Origin: Erigeron canadensis
Taxonomy: Eukaryota; Streptophyta; Magnoliopsida; Asterales; Asteraceae
Length of the DNA: 64,000 nt
Reading direction: 5' to 3'
Assembly (NCBI RefSeq): GCF_010389155.1
Contig: NC_057762.1
Coordinates: 7,799,513 to 7,863,512 of the forward strand
Under the pieces are notes generated by a model. It was not told the origin of the DNA. It worked only from the letters and a program-made list of their open reading frames with translations, and made no database searches. The stretch's first letter is position 1. Each line of letters begins with the position of its first letter. Positions 10,874 to 21,909 of the stretch are shown here, piece after piece. The translations under genes were made by a program, and so were the position numbers.

Positions 10874-12813
10874 AGTTATGTGAAAGATCAATGGATTGAT
10901 TACAAAGCTAAGACCAAAGCTTCTCTTTCAAAAGTCAATCAGTGTGAATATATAGGATATTAAAATATTTAAAAAAAATAATTATGTTAATAAAAGAAAC
11001 CTATTATAAGTACTCTCATATATACTAATATGAATTAGTTTATAAGTTTAATTTTTTTTTTCGCCTATACAACGTTTAGATTTATATGATCAACTTTGTC
11101 CGCATGAAAGAGTTTTTATCGATGTAAGTAATTTGATATTTTAATGTCATTATATTTGGTATTGTTTTTGAATAATTTATTTTTTTGAATTATGTTACAT
11201 GTTTGATTTTTACAATTTTTATATAAAAGAATAATATGTATACCATAACATCAAAAAAAAAAATTTTTCTAATTTTATTTCATTAACACAATATATATAT
11301 ATATATATCTTAATAAGTTTTTTTTTAATAGTGGACTTTTATGGAAAAATTTTTTTATTAATAATATTACTCACACAATTATATATAAAGATAAAAAAGA
11401 TATTTATATAAACTATTAAAAAAAAGTTTCTTAAAAAATATATATGTTGTGTTAATTAATGAAATATAGTTAAAAGATGGTTAGATTAGAGAAAAAGATA
11501 ATAAATGAGATATTTAATGATTAGGAAGAAAAAAAAGATATTTAATGAGATAATCAGTTAAATTAATGATTACATAGGTATGTATCTAGTATATTGGGGG
11601 TTTCTTTAGACACTCTTTTATTCATTTGCACATGATAATTTAAGTGCATATGAGGATGCATTTATGGCCATAGGATTATTGAAATCCATGGTCCAAATTT
11701 AGTATTTTCATTCATAAGAAAATATATACGGAGGGGTATTTTGGTCCTTTTGTAAAGAGAAAAAACACATCTTCATTCGTCCCCTACCCGTGACAACACA
11801 AAGTCACACACTCTATCTATTTCTCTCTCATTTCCGGCAACAACCACCTTTTCTAATCAGACTATCATCTCCGACCACCATGAAATTGTACTGCTTTGGT
11901 GAACTTACCTTCATCGCCACTCTGCCTCCGCAGTAACTGTTTTGCCACCGTATGTTCAGGTTTTTCTACAAAGTTTCGTTACTCATGCACTTATTTTAGT
12001 ATTAATTTTTGCTCAGGGTTAGTTAATATAAGGTAAGTTGAAATTATTTGATAAAATAAATCAGTTTTATTGAGAATTTAAGTTAAAATCAATTCGATTT
12101 GGATCAATTTGATGTGTAGCCTACACTTTGTGATTGCGTGCCAACTGTTTGACAAAATGCTTGAGAGAATTTAAAGTTGAACGTAGCTCAGAGGTCAATA
12201 TTTGTTTTGCATTATTCTATTCCATCACCAATGTGTTAGCATACTTTTTCCAGAGGTCCCTTAGTGATGTCAATGTGTGTCTACTAGTGGTTTTAGTGGG
12301 TTAGCTTGTGCTTACAGGTTAAAATCTCGTTTTTATTATTTCATCAATCATTAACAAGCCGAAAATTACATCACAAGGTCATATGCCTTCTGGGTCAAAT
12401 GCTCCTCCTACAGGGACATGATTGGCATAAGTGAAGCTTGAACGAGACAAGATAACGTAATGGAGAATCTAGTCTTTTAAACCGAGGGTTAGAGACCTCA
12501 TTTACCACTTCTAGTTTACTTGGTGATCATTTGAATATTGTTAGGTAATAGAGGCAATAGAGGCAATCCCGGGGGTATTGATTTTGATTGTATGCTGGAT
12601 AGAAGAGAATAGTAGTCTTGAGTTTATTTCTTCTTATCCATTAGAATGACTATCGTGGGATTGATATATTTCTATAGACTTTATGTAGCTTGTACACTAT
12701 CAACCCTGCATTTGCATTTTTTGCGAATGTGAATCAGGAAAATGTAACACTCATTAAGATTTTAGCACATAAAAAGTATCCTTTTATATTATATGTTAGT
12801 CGTTTACAATTTA

Positions 12814-14446
12814 TGTGGTTAAGAAATTATGAAATTCATGATTTATGCGGAATTTAATGATAGAAATTAGAGAGAATTGGGAGAAATTACTTTGTATTAT
12901 TGAAATTACATTTTTGTACAGATAATACATTATATATTATATAGAGTAAACGACATAAATCGTCCCTGTAGTTTAGTCAAATAGTCACGTTTCATCCTTA
13001 TACTTCAATAACGTCATGGATCGTCCTTTATAGGAACAAAAACTTCATGTTTCGTCCTTTGACTATTTGACCGGCAACCCACTTCCGATAGCCTCCCCAC
13101 ATGACTCTCATGTGAGGGTATTTTAGTATTTTCCTAAACATAAAGGACCAGAGATGATTGTTTTACTGATATTTGGAAGATATACATACAAATAAATGAC
13201 TGATACACATCACCACCACTAACTTTCATCTTTAATCCAGAAAAAACCCTAAAACCAAATACACATCACCTACCTGATCTTTATCTTTTCATCTTCATCC
13301 AAAAACCTAAAATCATATATGCATACCTAATCTCTATATCTAATAGTTCTATTCCAAAGTAAATAACTTTCAAATCTTAACCCACAAACCACACATTAAA
13401 ATTCCAGCCGCCCTTTTTCCTTCTATCCATCATTCCATTGTCAATTTTATGGTAGTAAACCAGAAACAAGAAAGAAAGAAATATAGAGGTATAAAGGAAT
13501 TAGATCAGTAATAAAATAATATCCATGGTGGTAGGTAGTTACGGATGCGCGGCTGAAAAATTGGGGAGGAAACGTTGCAGTTGCGGCGAGGGGTTGCTAC
13601 GGTGATGAGAAAGGAAATGAAGCAGCTACAACCGTTGTTGACTGCCGCCGCTAATATGCTATCATCATCTCTTTTTTTTATCAATATATATATATATATA
13701 TATATATGAATCTACACTTCTTTTCTTTTATATGAATTTTCCAAATAGATAGGCAATGAAAAGAAAGAAAAAGGCGGCTGAAGTCTTTAGCATATGGAAC
13801 GTGATTTGTGATTTTGATAAGCAACTGAAAGAATTTTGAGTAGGTGGAATTGTATGTATTTTAATTTTAATTTTGGAGTTTATGAATCTATTTTTGTGTG
13901 TATACATAATTACATATACATACAGATCTTGTTTTTATATATATAGTGTGATGATGCTTGAACTTTGAACATTAGATATAAACATAGATACGAAAAAATT
14001 AGCTTTTTTTAAATAACTTATTTTGTTGTTGTATATACATATATAAAAACTGGAAATCAGTTTTTTTTATAATGAAGATGATATAATATAAATACATAAT
14101 ATGATCAAGTTTGGTCCTTTATGTTTAGGAAAATACTAAAATATCCTCACGTGGGAGTCACGTGGGGAGGTCATCGGAGGTGGGCTGCCGGTCAAATAAT
14201 CAAAGGACGAAACATGAAGTTTTTGTTCCTATAAAGGACGATCCATGATGTTATTGAAGCACAGGGGCGAAACGTGACTATTTGAGTAAACCACAAGGAC
14301 GATTTATGTCGTTTACTCTATTATATATATATATATATATATATACAAGACTTATAACCGTTTTCCCTAACTAACTTAATATATTTATAATATCAGTCCC
14401 TCAAGTTACAACTTGTTACAAAACAATCTAGAACTATATATTTCAC
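12814..14446 (-). mobile_element. 3' LTR of a copia element, split by a Mutator-like element
   Basis: On the plus strand the LTR runs TGTGGTTAAG... to ...TATTTCACA, so it has TG...CA ends. Directly beyond it, TCCTTCCCTCAAG (14447-14459) is the polypurine tract of the minus strand. Without the insertion at 12944-14318 and its duplicated 9 bases the LTR is about 250 bp, a usual copia size. The five bases before it (12809-12813, ATTTA) would be the target duplication, but the other end of the element is lost. Confidence 0.75.
12944..14318. mobile_element. Second Mutator-like element, inserted in the copia LTR
   Basis: Left end GAGTAAACGACATAAATCGT and right end ACGATTTATGTCGTTTACTC are exact inverted copies. 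The terminal inverted repeats continue for about 190 bases, including the paired words AAAGGACGAAACATGAAG and TTCATGTTTCGTCCTTTG. The 9-bp target duplication TATTATATA is exact (12935-12943, 14319-14327). No transposase is present. The interior (13200-14090) has GCCGC/GCGGCG patches and a TA run (13683-13706). The terminus resembles that of the 6874-8183 element (both GAGT...ACA.AAATCGTCC), so the two are related. Confidence 0.88.
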
Positions 14447-14455
14447 ATCCTTCCC

Positions 14456-16680
14456 TCAAGTTGGAACTTCTTCTAAACCTTTTTTCTTGCTCAAAACAGA
14501 ATGCTGAGCAGATCCAAGTGTTTTAGTCATCAAATCTGCCAATTGTAGATTAGTGGGAATGTAAGCAATTTGCAAGAAACCTTCTTGAACTTTATCTCTT
14601 GTAAAATGACAATCAATATCCAAATGCTTTGTTCTATCATGATAGCATGGGTTAGCTGCAATTTGATGAGCTGCTTTATTATCACAAAACAAAGTTAAAG
14701 GAATCTGAACATGAATATGCAGATCCTTTAACAAATAAGATAGCCAAATCAGTTCACATGTAGTAGCAGCAATGTTCCTATATTCTGCTTCAGTTGATGA
14801 TGTAGAAATAGTAGCTTGTTTCTTGTCTTCCATGATATCAATGAATGACCTATAAAAATGCAATAACCAGTGAGTGATCTTCTTATCATACACAAGATGC
14901 CCAATCATCATCACTAAATCCGATTACCTTCAAATTATTTTGTACTGGATAAAACAAACCTTTTGAAATGGAACCTTTCAAATATTTTAACAAATGTATA
15001 ACAACATCCATGTGAGGCATCTTTGGACTGGACACAAACTGGTTGAAATGTTGAACAACATAAGAAATATCTGGCCTAGTCATTGACAAATATAGAAGTC
15101 TTCCAATTAATCTTCTATAGGCTTTAGGATCAGACAAACTCTCCCCTTTGTCCAAAGACAACTTAAGATGAGTAGGTAAAGGAAATGAAACAAGTTTAGC
15201 ATCTAAAAAAAATATCTTGCCAGTCCCAAATCCTTTATGGTGAATTTCTTATCTAATTTTGCCTTGGTATATTGAATTTCTCTTTCACAGTTACCTATAA
15301 CCAGTATATCATCAACATATACTAAAACAATTGTAATGTCCTCTCCCTGGGTTTTAACAAACATGGAATAGTCATGTTTAGACTAAAGAAAACCTAAAGT
15401 GACCAAAAACTTAAACAATTCTTGATTCCATTGCCTTGATGCCTGCTTCAAGCCATATAAGGATTTATTTAATTTGTAAACTAAACCAGTTTGATGTCCT
15501 TTATATCCATTTGGTGGCAGCATATATATCTCTTCATCAACAAATCCATGTAGAAAAGCATTATTGATATCTAACTAATGAAGAGGCCACCCCTTTGCAG
15601 CAGCAATAGCAATCAAGACTCTAACTATTGCAGCTTTAGCAACAGGAGAAAAAGTGTGTTTATAATCCACACCTTCCTTTTGATCAAAACCCCTGATCAC
15701 TAACCTTGCCTTATGTCTTTCAATTGATCCATCTGAATTGTATTTGATCTTGTAAACCCATTTTGAAATAATAGCATTATGACCCTGAGGTAATTCAGTC
15801 ATTATCCAGGTGTCATTTTGCTCTAAAGCTGTGAGTTCTTTCTTCATTGCTTCCATCCATTTTGGAATTTGTGCAGCTTGAGCATAATTGGAAGGTTCTT
15901 GTTGAATCGGAACATGTGCCAAAGAAGCAACATATTCTATTGGATATTTTTCAAAATCAGAATTTTTGAAAATTAGGTAATGGGGATGTGAAATTGAACA
16001 AGAGGCATTAGACCCCTTTTTCTTAGGCACTACAAAATCCTTCAACCATTTTGGTGCATTTAGATTTCTTGCAGACCTTCTCAAGGGTGGATGAACAACA
16101 TTCTCTTCTGAATTCATCATACTAATACCAGACACATTTATTCCATCATTATTCTGTGAAACTGGATCAACATCTCCCTGAACTGAAATCTCTTCACTGA
16201 CATGATTAATTGTGGAAATGTTTCTTTCTTCATCCTCAATGAAAGGAACATTTAATATTGGAGATTTAACATTAATCTTATTATGTTGTATTTCCTTAAA
16301 AGGAAAAATGGTCTCATTGAAAATAACATCCTTGCTAGCAAAAATTTCATTTGAATCCAAATTATACAAAAGATAACCTTTTTGGCCAGAAGGGTATCCT
16401 AGTAAAATACACCTAGCCCTTCTTGGATCAAATTTGTCTTTGTAAGGTTTTGTATGAGCACCATAACATAAACATCCTATTACTCTCAGATGACTGTTTG
16501 AAAGACACTTTCCATGAAGTACTTCATAAGGAGTTTTCCTTCCTAACACACTCATTGGCATTTTATTAATAAGGTTTATTGCTGCTAAAATACAGTGCCC
16601 CCAAAATCTCTTTGGCAATCCTGCAGTCATTCTAATGGCTCTTGTAGCATGCCATGTCCGTAGGTGATGAAAAATCTTTT
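14456..16680 (-). pseudogene. copia polyprotein remnant: integrase C-terminal part, reverse transcriptase, RNase H
   Basis: Read on the minus strand from 16680. The integrase end appears first (TAGLPKRFWGHCILAAINL), then the post-integrase region (LLGYPSGQKGYLLYNLDSNE). Reverse transcriptase follows at about 15900-15160, with AFLHGFVDEEIYMLPP and the catalytic VYVDD near 15310. RNase H closes the frame (14914-14456: STSSTEAEYRNIAATTCE, LFCDNKAAHQIA). Stops and frame changes break it near 15575, 15390, 15160 and 14900. gag, protease and the front of integrase are missing: copia similarity ends near 16680. It lies in the usual order before its 3' LTR (12814-14446). It is a dead, 5'-truncated copy. 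Confidence 0.88.
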
Positions 16681-17600
16681 GAACTCATATATGAACTCAA
16701 TGTTTTCCTTAGTTGCGTCACCTTTTCTTTGGAGGGTTCTGATGGTGGGTTGGTGGTATTGTAGTGTATAGCTTCGGCTTGCGTTTATTCAGGATTTTTG
16801 CGGATATATATGCCATGTGTGACGGTATTTAGGATGGTTGATCCGGGCTCTTGTTGTTGGAGATAGTACTGTTCTTGATGATCTTCTTATGACTGTGTTA
16901 TCCTTTGCAGAAAATGTGTTTAGTCAACATATTAATGTTGAATCGTCATCCGAAATATATTTGAAGTTCATTCTTCTGTTTAGCTTTGCACAATAAAACT
17001 ACTTGTGCATATTTCGCCATGTTTAGACTGTGTAACCTGACCATCATAGGTTGTTCCGAGAGTTTTTTAGTGCTTGGAGGGCCTTGTTTTGTTGGTGTAG
17101 GATGTGAAGACAGACTTGGGCCCTTCAGATTCTTCAATGTGTTGATGTGTACCTACGTACCTACGTAAGGTCTTATAGTAGTGACAGAGATGTGTACCTT
17201 CCAAGCAGCTTTGTTGTCGGAAGGTTTCAGCTTCGTCGTCTTTTGATGTGATCGTTGGTTGCGGTTGTTATGGCTATCTGCTGTTTGAATGCTCTTCCTT
17301 TAGCGTGTGTTTTGCAATTAGTGCGCCAATTGCTTGGTATAATCTTCTGGGAGCTTCACAGATTATGATATAGCCTCCGCTTGTGTGTAGAGCCATGCCA
17401 GAATATCGGAGAGTAAGTATGATATGGTCATCCGCCTTGACCGTCTTTGTACACGTATTGGCTTCGGTCCGTGTATTTGAAGATGACATCTTTCTTGTTG
17501 ATATAATATGTTTCGGCTAGAGGTGAGATGTAGTCTTGGAAGAATACCATCTTCCATTTCTGTTATAGCCAAGAGTCACTTATTCTCCTTTTCCCGTTAT
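16650..17600 (-). pseudogene. Unidentified degraded coding region
   Basis: A protein-like reading frame with a few stops can be followed on the minus strand from about 17580 to 17150. It shows a compositionally natural stretch (KMVFFQDYISPLAETYY, then IFKYTDRSQYVYKDGQ) and later THAKGRAFKQQIAI. Further pieces continue in shifting frames to about 16660. It adjoins the broken end of the copia integrase, so it may be part of another retroelement or a foreign insert. I do not recognise the family and give no function. Confidence 0.35.
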
Positions 17601-17685
17601 TTTATGACAAGCTTGGGTAGGGTTGAATACATCAATGCTTCCAACGATCTTTTATATTAATCATTGCAATATATTATTTAGCTAT

Positions 17686-17800
17686 CCCATCGAGAGCGAA
17701 CACTTCTACCCAGATATATTATCCATTAATCCCATCGTGAGTGAACACTTCTATCGAGATATATTATCCAGCGATGCCATCATGAGCAAATTCTCTACCG
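17686..17800. repeat. Short degenerate tandem repeat, about 46-bp units
   Basis: CCCATCGAGAGCGAACACTT, CCCATCGTGAGTGAACACTT and GCCATCATGAGCAAATTC start successive units. The first two share CAGATATATTATCC / GAGATATATTATCC further in. Confidence 0.65.
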
Positions 17801-19355
17801 ATGAACTCTAGGGATTTAGAAGCCCAATGCGAGTTTTAATAATTCCTTTTCTAAGTGATATTCCGCCTTTTAATTATGGCTTTTCCATGTGTGCATGCTG
17901 TCCCATATCATGCTTGATTATTATCCAGGATGCCCTTCTTATGAGCTCACACATACTATCAGCTAACTTTCATTGTAAATTGGTTTTGCCAATTTGTATC
18001 ACCACATCTCTTGATGGCATGCATACATCCTTTTTGTAGATTAGTAGTATTATCATCCATACTATCACCATGCGGCACATGATTTTAGTGCTTATGCATA
18101 ATAAACCAAATAGTAGTATTCGTGAGCTAAATCATACACGAGGGAGCGAAGCGACTTGCAAGTTTCTACTTTGGCATAGTAGGATGCGACGTAGCATAGT
18201 TGGTCGGTAGCACGTCGATGTTTGAACAAGGGATCGAAATGATACATGAGAGCAGGGTCGTCATTTTTTGCACGTTATACTTGATTGTTCCCTTCGATAA
18301 CTCCCCGGATAGTCAACTACGGCTCTATGGCGGGAGCTGGGCAATAACGTGATACTTTTGTCTTCTTTCTCATTCTTTCTAATCTTTTTGAGATCAGATT
18401 TAACTTGTTCAGTGGTTTGCAAGTGACAATTTGAATCATAACTTGCGGCGACACTTCCGAGTCCTTTAAACATCCGTTCTAGCCAAGAGCGGGTATTAAA
18501 TTCCCCATTTATGCATGTATTAGTCACTCCATATGGTCTGCTATTATGATGGAAGAGCGAACTCATGGTGGTGGGTAATGGCTGAACGTTAATAGGGCCA
18601 AAAATCGGTTTTTCGTCATTTTTTTCAAATACTCCGATGAACTGGGTCTTCCATCGCTTGGTTGCTGAGTTTTGTTTGCACCATGTTTAACATCAATCAT
18701 CTTGAGCTTAGCCTTTCGAAGGGCTTGGGATGTCAGCCGAGTTTTAATTTGTAGTTATATATATAGTGCTCAAGACGATAAGCGAAACCGGCCGGTTACG
18801 GGCCTTCATAATTGTTTCTCTGAATTTCCTCCTGGATCTTGCGTAAGGTAACCGCCTAGGATCTTTTCATGGCCAAAGTGTGCCATCATACGTACGGCTT
18901 GGTCACGGCTATGTCGTCGGTTTCTGTTTTTTTGAAATTAAATGGCAACATAGCACCAAATCGATTTTTGTCATGAACCAAGGTTGTGATCTGTAAACTC
19001 TTGATCATTATTCAGGACACCCTCGCTCTTTTTTTTTCCATTTTTTTTTTTTTGCAGACTTTGAATTGATATTGGCGAAGTAAATTGTACTTTGTCGTGT
19101 CACACTTGAGTCGTTATGTAAAATTAGTTAAACTTTATATAAAACTTGAGACTAACACGAGATGATTCAACCACAAGTTCACAATATACCGAAATAGCCA
19201 TATGATTGATAGATAAATACTTACAAAAATAGTTTATGCATGAAATAAAATAGATTTAGAATAAACACAAAACTAATTTTGAACAAACCCCTAAACATGT
19301 AAAACGATTACATCTCAAGAGAGTATTGTGAGATAATGGTAAGAAAATAATTTTG
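17800..19355. other. Unidentified sequence, possible retroelement debris
   Basis: Base composition is less AT-rich than the surroundings. A minus-strand patch at about 18920-18790 reads MMAHFGHEKILGGYLTQ before a stop, which looks protein-like, but I cannot name it. Another minus frame at 18261-18566 has no known domain. T-runs lie at 19025-19053. Confidence 0.35.
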
Positions 19356-19359
19356 GGAA

Positions 19360-19580
19360 TGTTAGAATCCCTAGATGGGTATGGCTGCGTATATAAAGAG
19401 CAGCAAGAAACAAGTCCAGTCCCTCAAGTATAGAAAACACCATTCTAGTCCCTCAGCTTCAATATTCTATTTTCTTACAGCTTCAGCCCTCCATCTTCAA
19501 GTATTGACAAAATCCTCCCAAAGCATACCTGTTACTCATCATAGAGAATAAGTGTCCACATTTAGGTTGCTAAAATAACA
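19360..19580 (-). mobile_element. 3' LTR of a second copia element
   Basis: On the plus strand it runs TGTTAGAATCCC... to ...TAAAATAACA (TG...CA), 221 bp. CCCTCCCACAAC immediately follows and is the polypurine tract of the minus strand. The five bases before it are GGGAA. A TATA-like GTATATAAAGAGC at 19391-19403 sits inside. Confidence 0.75.
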
Positions 19581-20985
19581 CCCTCCCACAACTTAAGTGT
19601 GGAAGGGATTATAAAGACCAAGACTATCACTGAACTGCTTATGCAAAGACACAGACCTTTTGTAAAGATGTCAGCCACATTTTGATCAGAGTTAATTTTT
19701 ACAGTTTCAATTACCCCATAATGAATTTTTTCTCTCACAAAGTGAAGATCAATCTCAAAATGCTTAGTCTTTTCATGGAAGACAGGAATGACTCCTATTT
19801 GTATAGCAACTTTGCTGTCACAATGAATTTGAATGGGAGCATGCCTTTTGATTCCAAATTCCTCAAGAACTTTTAGAACCCAAATAATCTCACAAGTGAC
19901 AGCAACTAATGCTCTGTATTCAGCCTCAGCTGAAGACTTGGAGATAGTGGCTTGTTTCTTATTTTTCCAAGAAATGAGAGAACCTCGAAGAAAGAGATTG
20001 TACCCAGTGGTACTCTTTCTGGTGGTAATCTTCTTGGCCCAGTCAGAGTCAACAAAGGTAGTAAGAGCAAGAGAATTGTTTTCTTTAAATAAAACACCTT
20101 TACCTAGAGATCCCTTAAGGTACCTAAGCACCCTCATAGCAAGTCTTAGGTGAGAGTCAAGAGGATTGTGCATAAATTGACTGAGAATATGCACAAAATA
20201 AGCTATATCAGGTCTGGCCAGGGTCAGGTAATTAATTTCCCTACCAGTTTTTGATATTGACAAATACTTTCTAAAAGTTTGTCATCAATAGTGGAACCCT
20301 GAGGAACAGGATTGGGTTCCATGGGAGTTTGAGCAGGTTTTTACAGCCTAGAATGCCAAACTCACTTATGAGATCTAAAGCATACTTCCTTTGAGACATG
20401 GAAGTTCCATTTTCAACTTCTATAACTTTAATTCCAATGAAGTATCTCAACTTCCCTAGATCTTTTATAGAAAACTTAGAGTTAAGAAAGGACTTACATT
20501 GATTAATTTTTCCATGCAGTTACCAGTGATGACAATGTCATCAACATAAACAAGCAATACAATGAACACACTTCCAACAGACTTAGTATAAAGGGAGTAA
20601 TCACTTTTACTTTGTATGAAACCAATTTCAATCAAGGCAGAATTCAAGTTTTCATTCCATTTCCTAGGTGCTTGTTTTAGTCCATAAAGGGACTTTACAA
20701 GCTTACAACCTTAGGGTCAGAACTGGAGTGATAACCAGGTGGAGGTGTCATATAAACATCTTCATCAAGGTCACCATACAAGAAGGCATTATTAATGTCC
20801 ATTTGAAATATAGGCCATTTATTGTTCATATCAATAGTAATCAAACATCTAATGGTGACCATTTTAACCACAGGGGAGAAAATTTCATCAAAATCAATCC
20901 CAAATTTTTGACTGTACCCTTTAGCAACAAGTTTAGCCTTATACCTATCAATTTCACCATTTGACTTATATTTGATGCAATTGTG
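19562..20985 (-). pseudogene. copia reverse transcriptase and RNase H remnant
   Basis: Minus-strand reading from 20985: KYKSNGEIDRYKAKLVAKGY and the IFSPVVKMVTIR block of reverse transcriptase, then INNAFLYGDLDEDVYM. The catalytic YVDD motif is near 20550 ([11 protein letters not shown]). The RNase H domain of 233 codons at 19562-20263 is intact (SKSSAEAEYRALVAVTCE; IHCDSKVAIQI; NVADIFTKGL). Frame changes occur near 20700, 20460 and 20270. The similarity stops abruptly at about 20985, where a gypsy element in the opposite orientation begins, so everything upstream of reverse transcriptase is absent. It belongs with the LTR at 19360-19580. Confidence 0.88.
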
Positions 20986-21909
20986 CAGATGTCAGGTTAT
21001 GCAAAGTGTTTGAGGCAAATCTTGATGAATAAGAAAAATCTGGCAGGGGTGACAACTACAGTGCTTGAGGATGTTTGTTCAGCAGCAGTGACAGGTAAGT
21101 TACCTGAGAAACAACGGGACCCAGGTAGTTTTACTATCCCTTATACGATTGGTAATTTATCAGTTAAACGCGCCTTAAATGATTCGGGAGCGAGTATTAA
21201 TCTCATGCCTTCATCGATTTATTCTAAGTTGAATTTAGGAGAACCAAAACCAATTAAAATGAAAATCCATTTGGCCGATAAATCTGAAACTAAACCTATG
21301 GGGATCTTAGAAGATGTGTTAGTCAAGGTGGGTAGTTTGGTTTTTCCTGTAGATTTTGTCATTATTGATGTAGATGAAGCATTAGATGTGCCCCTTATCC
21401 TAGGAAGACCATTTCTTGCTACAGTTGATGCTAACATTGAGGTTGGTCGTGGTAAGCTTACATTGAGAGCAGGGAATGAGTCAGTGACATTCTCGAACAC
21501 ATATTTTGTTTCTTTACCTAATGTTGTTAACTCTGTTGAAACTGCATGTGTTAGCTCTATAGATTTGCAGATTGATGAATGGCTAGATAAGGAGCTTGAG
21601 AAAAAGAAGGTTGAGTTGAAGACAACAGCAGTGCCAATTTCCAACCTAGCAGATGGCCCGTGTTCTAAGATCCGTAAACTTTATAGCCGTTTGAAGTCTG
21701 CTGTCTCTCATGGGAATGTTAAGTTGTCTGAAGAGTTGTGCTCGAATTTATCAATAAGTGAGAAAGAGGAGCTGATGATGGTTGTTGATATTTCTGGTCG
21801 AGCAAATGATTGGATTTCTGAAAAGGTGAAAGGTAACTGTTTCTCTCCTTTCAAGGGTCGACCTCCCAACACTTTAAGTGTGGGGGTGTCGGAATCCCAA
21901 CCTTGGTAA
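20983..21909 (+). pseudogene. gypsy gag C-terminal part with aspartic protease
   Basis: The frame of 308 codons starts inside gag (GYAKCLRQILMNKKN) and enters a retropepsin-type domain. The domain holds ALNDSGASINLMP at about residues 65-77 with the catalytic DSG variant of DTG, and later ILGRPFLATVDANIEVGRG, the hydrophobic-hydrophobic-G and R motif typical of plant gypsy proteases. The protease would cut the polyprotein in the virus-like particle. After residue 200 the sequence (ELEKKKVELKTTAVP) leads to a stop at 21909 right after NTLSVGV, which is translated from the first AAGTGTGGGGG word. Reverse transcriptase should follow in a full element but does not. The front of gag is missing. 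Confidence 0.75.

Larger units (their letters stand above)
9841..12813. other. AT-rich intergenic DNA with microsatellites
   Basis: No gene seen. It contains a (TA)n run near 10470-10492, an (ATT)n run near 10827-10872 and another TA run near 11290-11308. A C/T-rich stretch at 11770-11960 (CCGGCAACAACCACC, CCGACCACCATG) resembles the untranslated leaders found inside plant transposons but has no open frame worth calling. 12000-12780 holds nothing I recognise. Confidence 0.5.

Noticed and set aside
10560..11620. Possible large element bounded by GAAACTCC and GGGGTTTC words
   Set aside because: The inverted match is only about ten bases with mismatches, and no target duplication is visible.
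19833..20153. Plus-strand frame of 106 codons
   Set aside because: Shadow of the copia RNase H domain on the minus strand.
21219..21644. Minus-strand frame of 141 codons
   Set aside because: Shadow of the gypsy protease frame.
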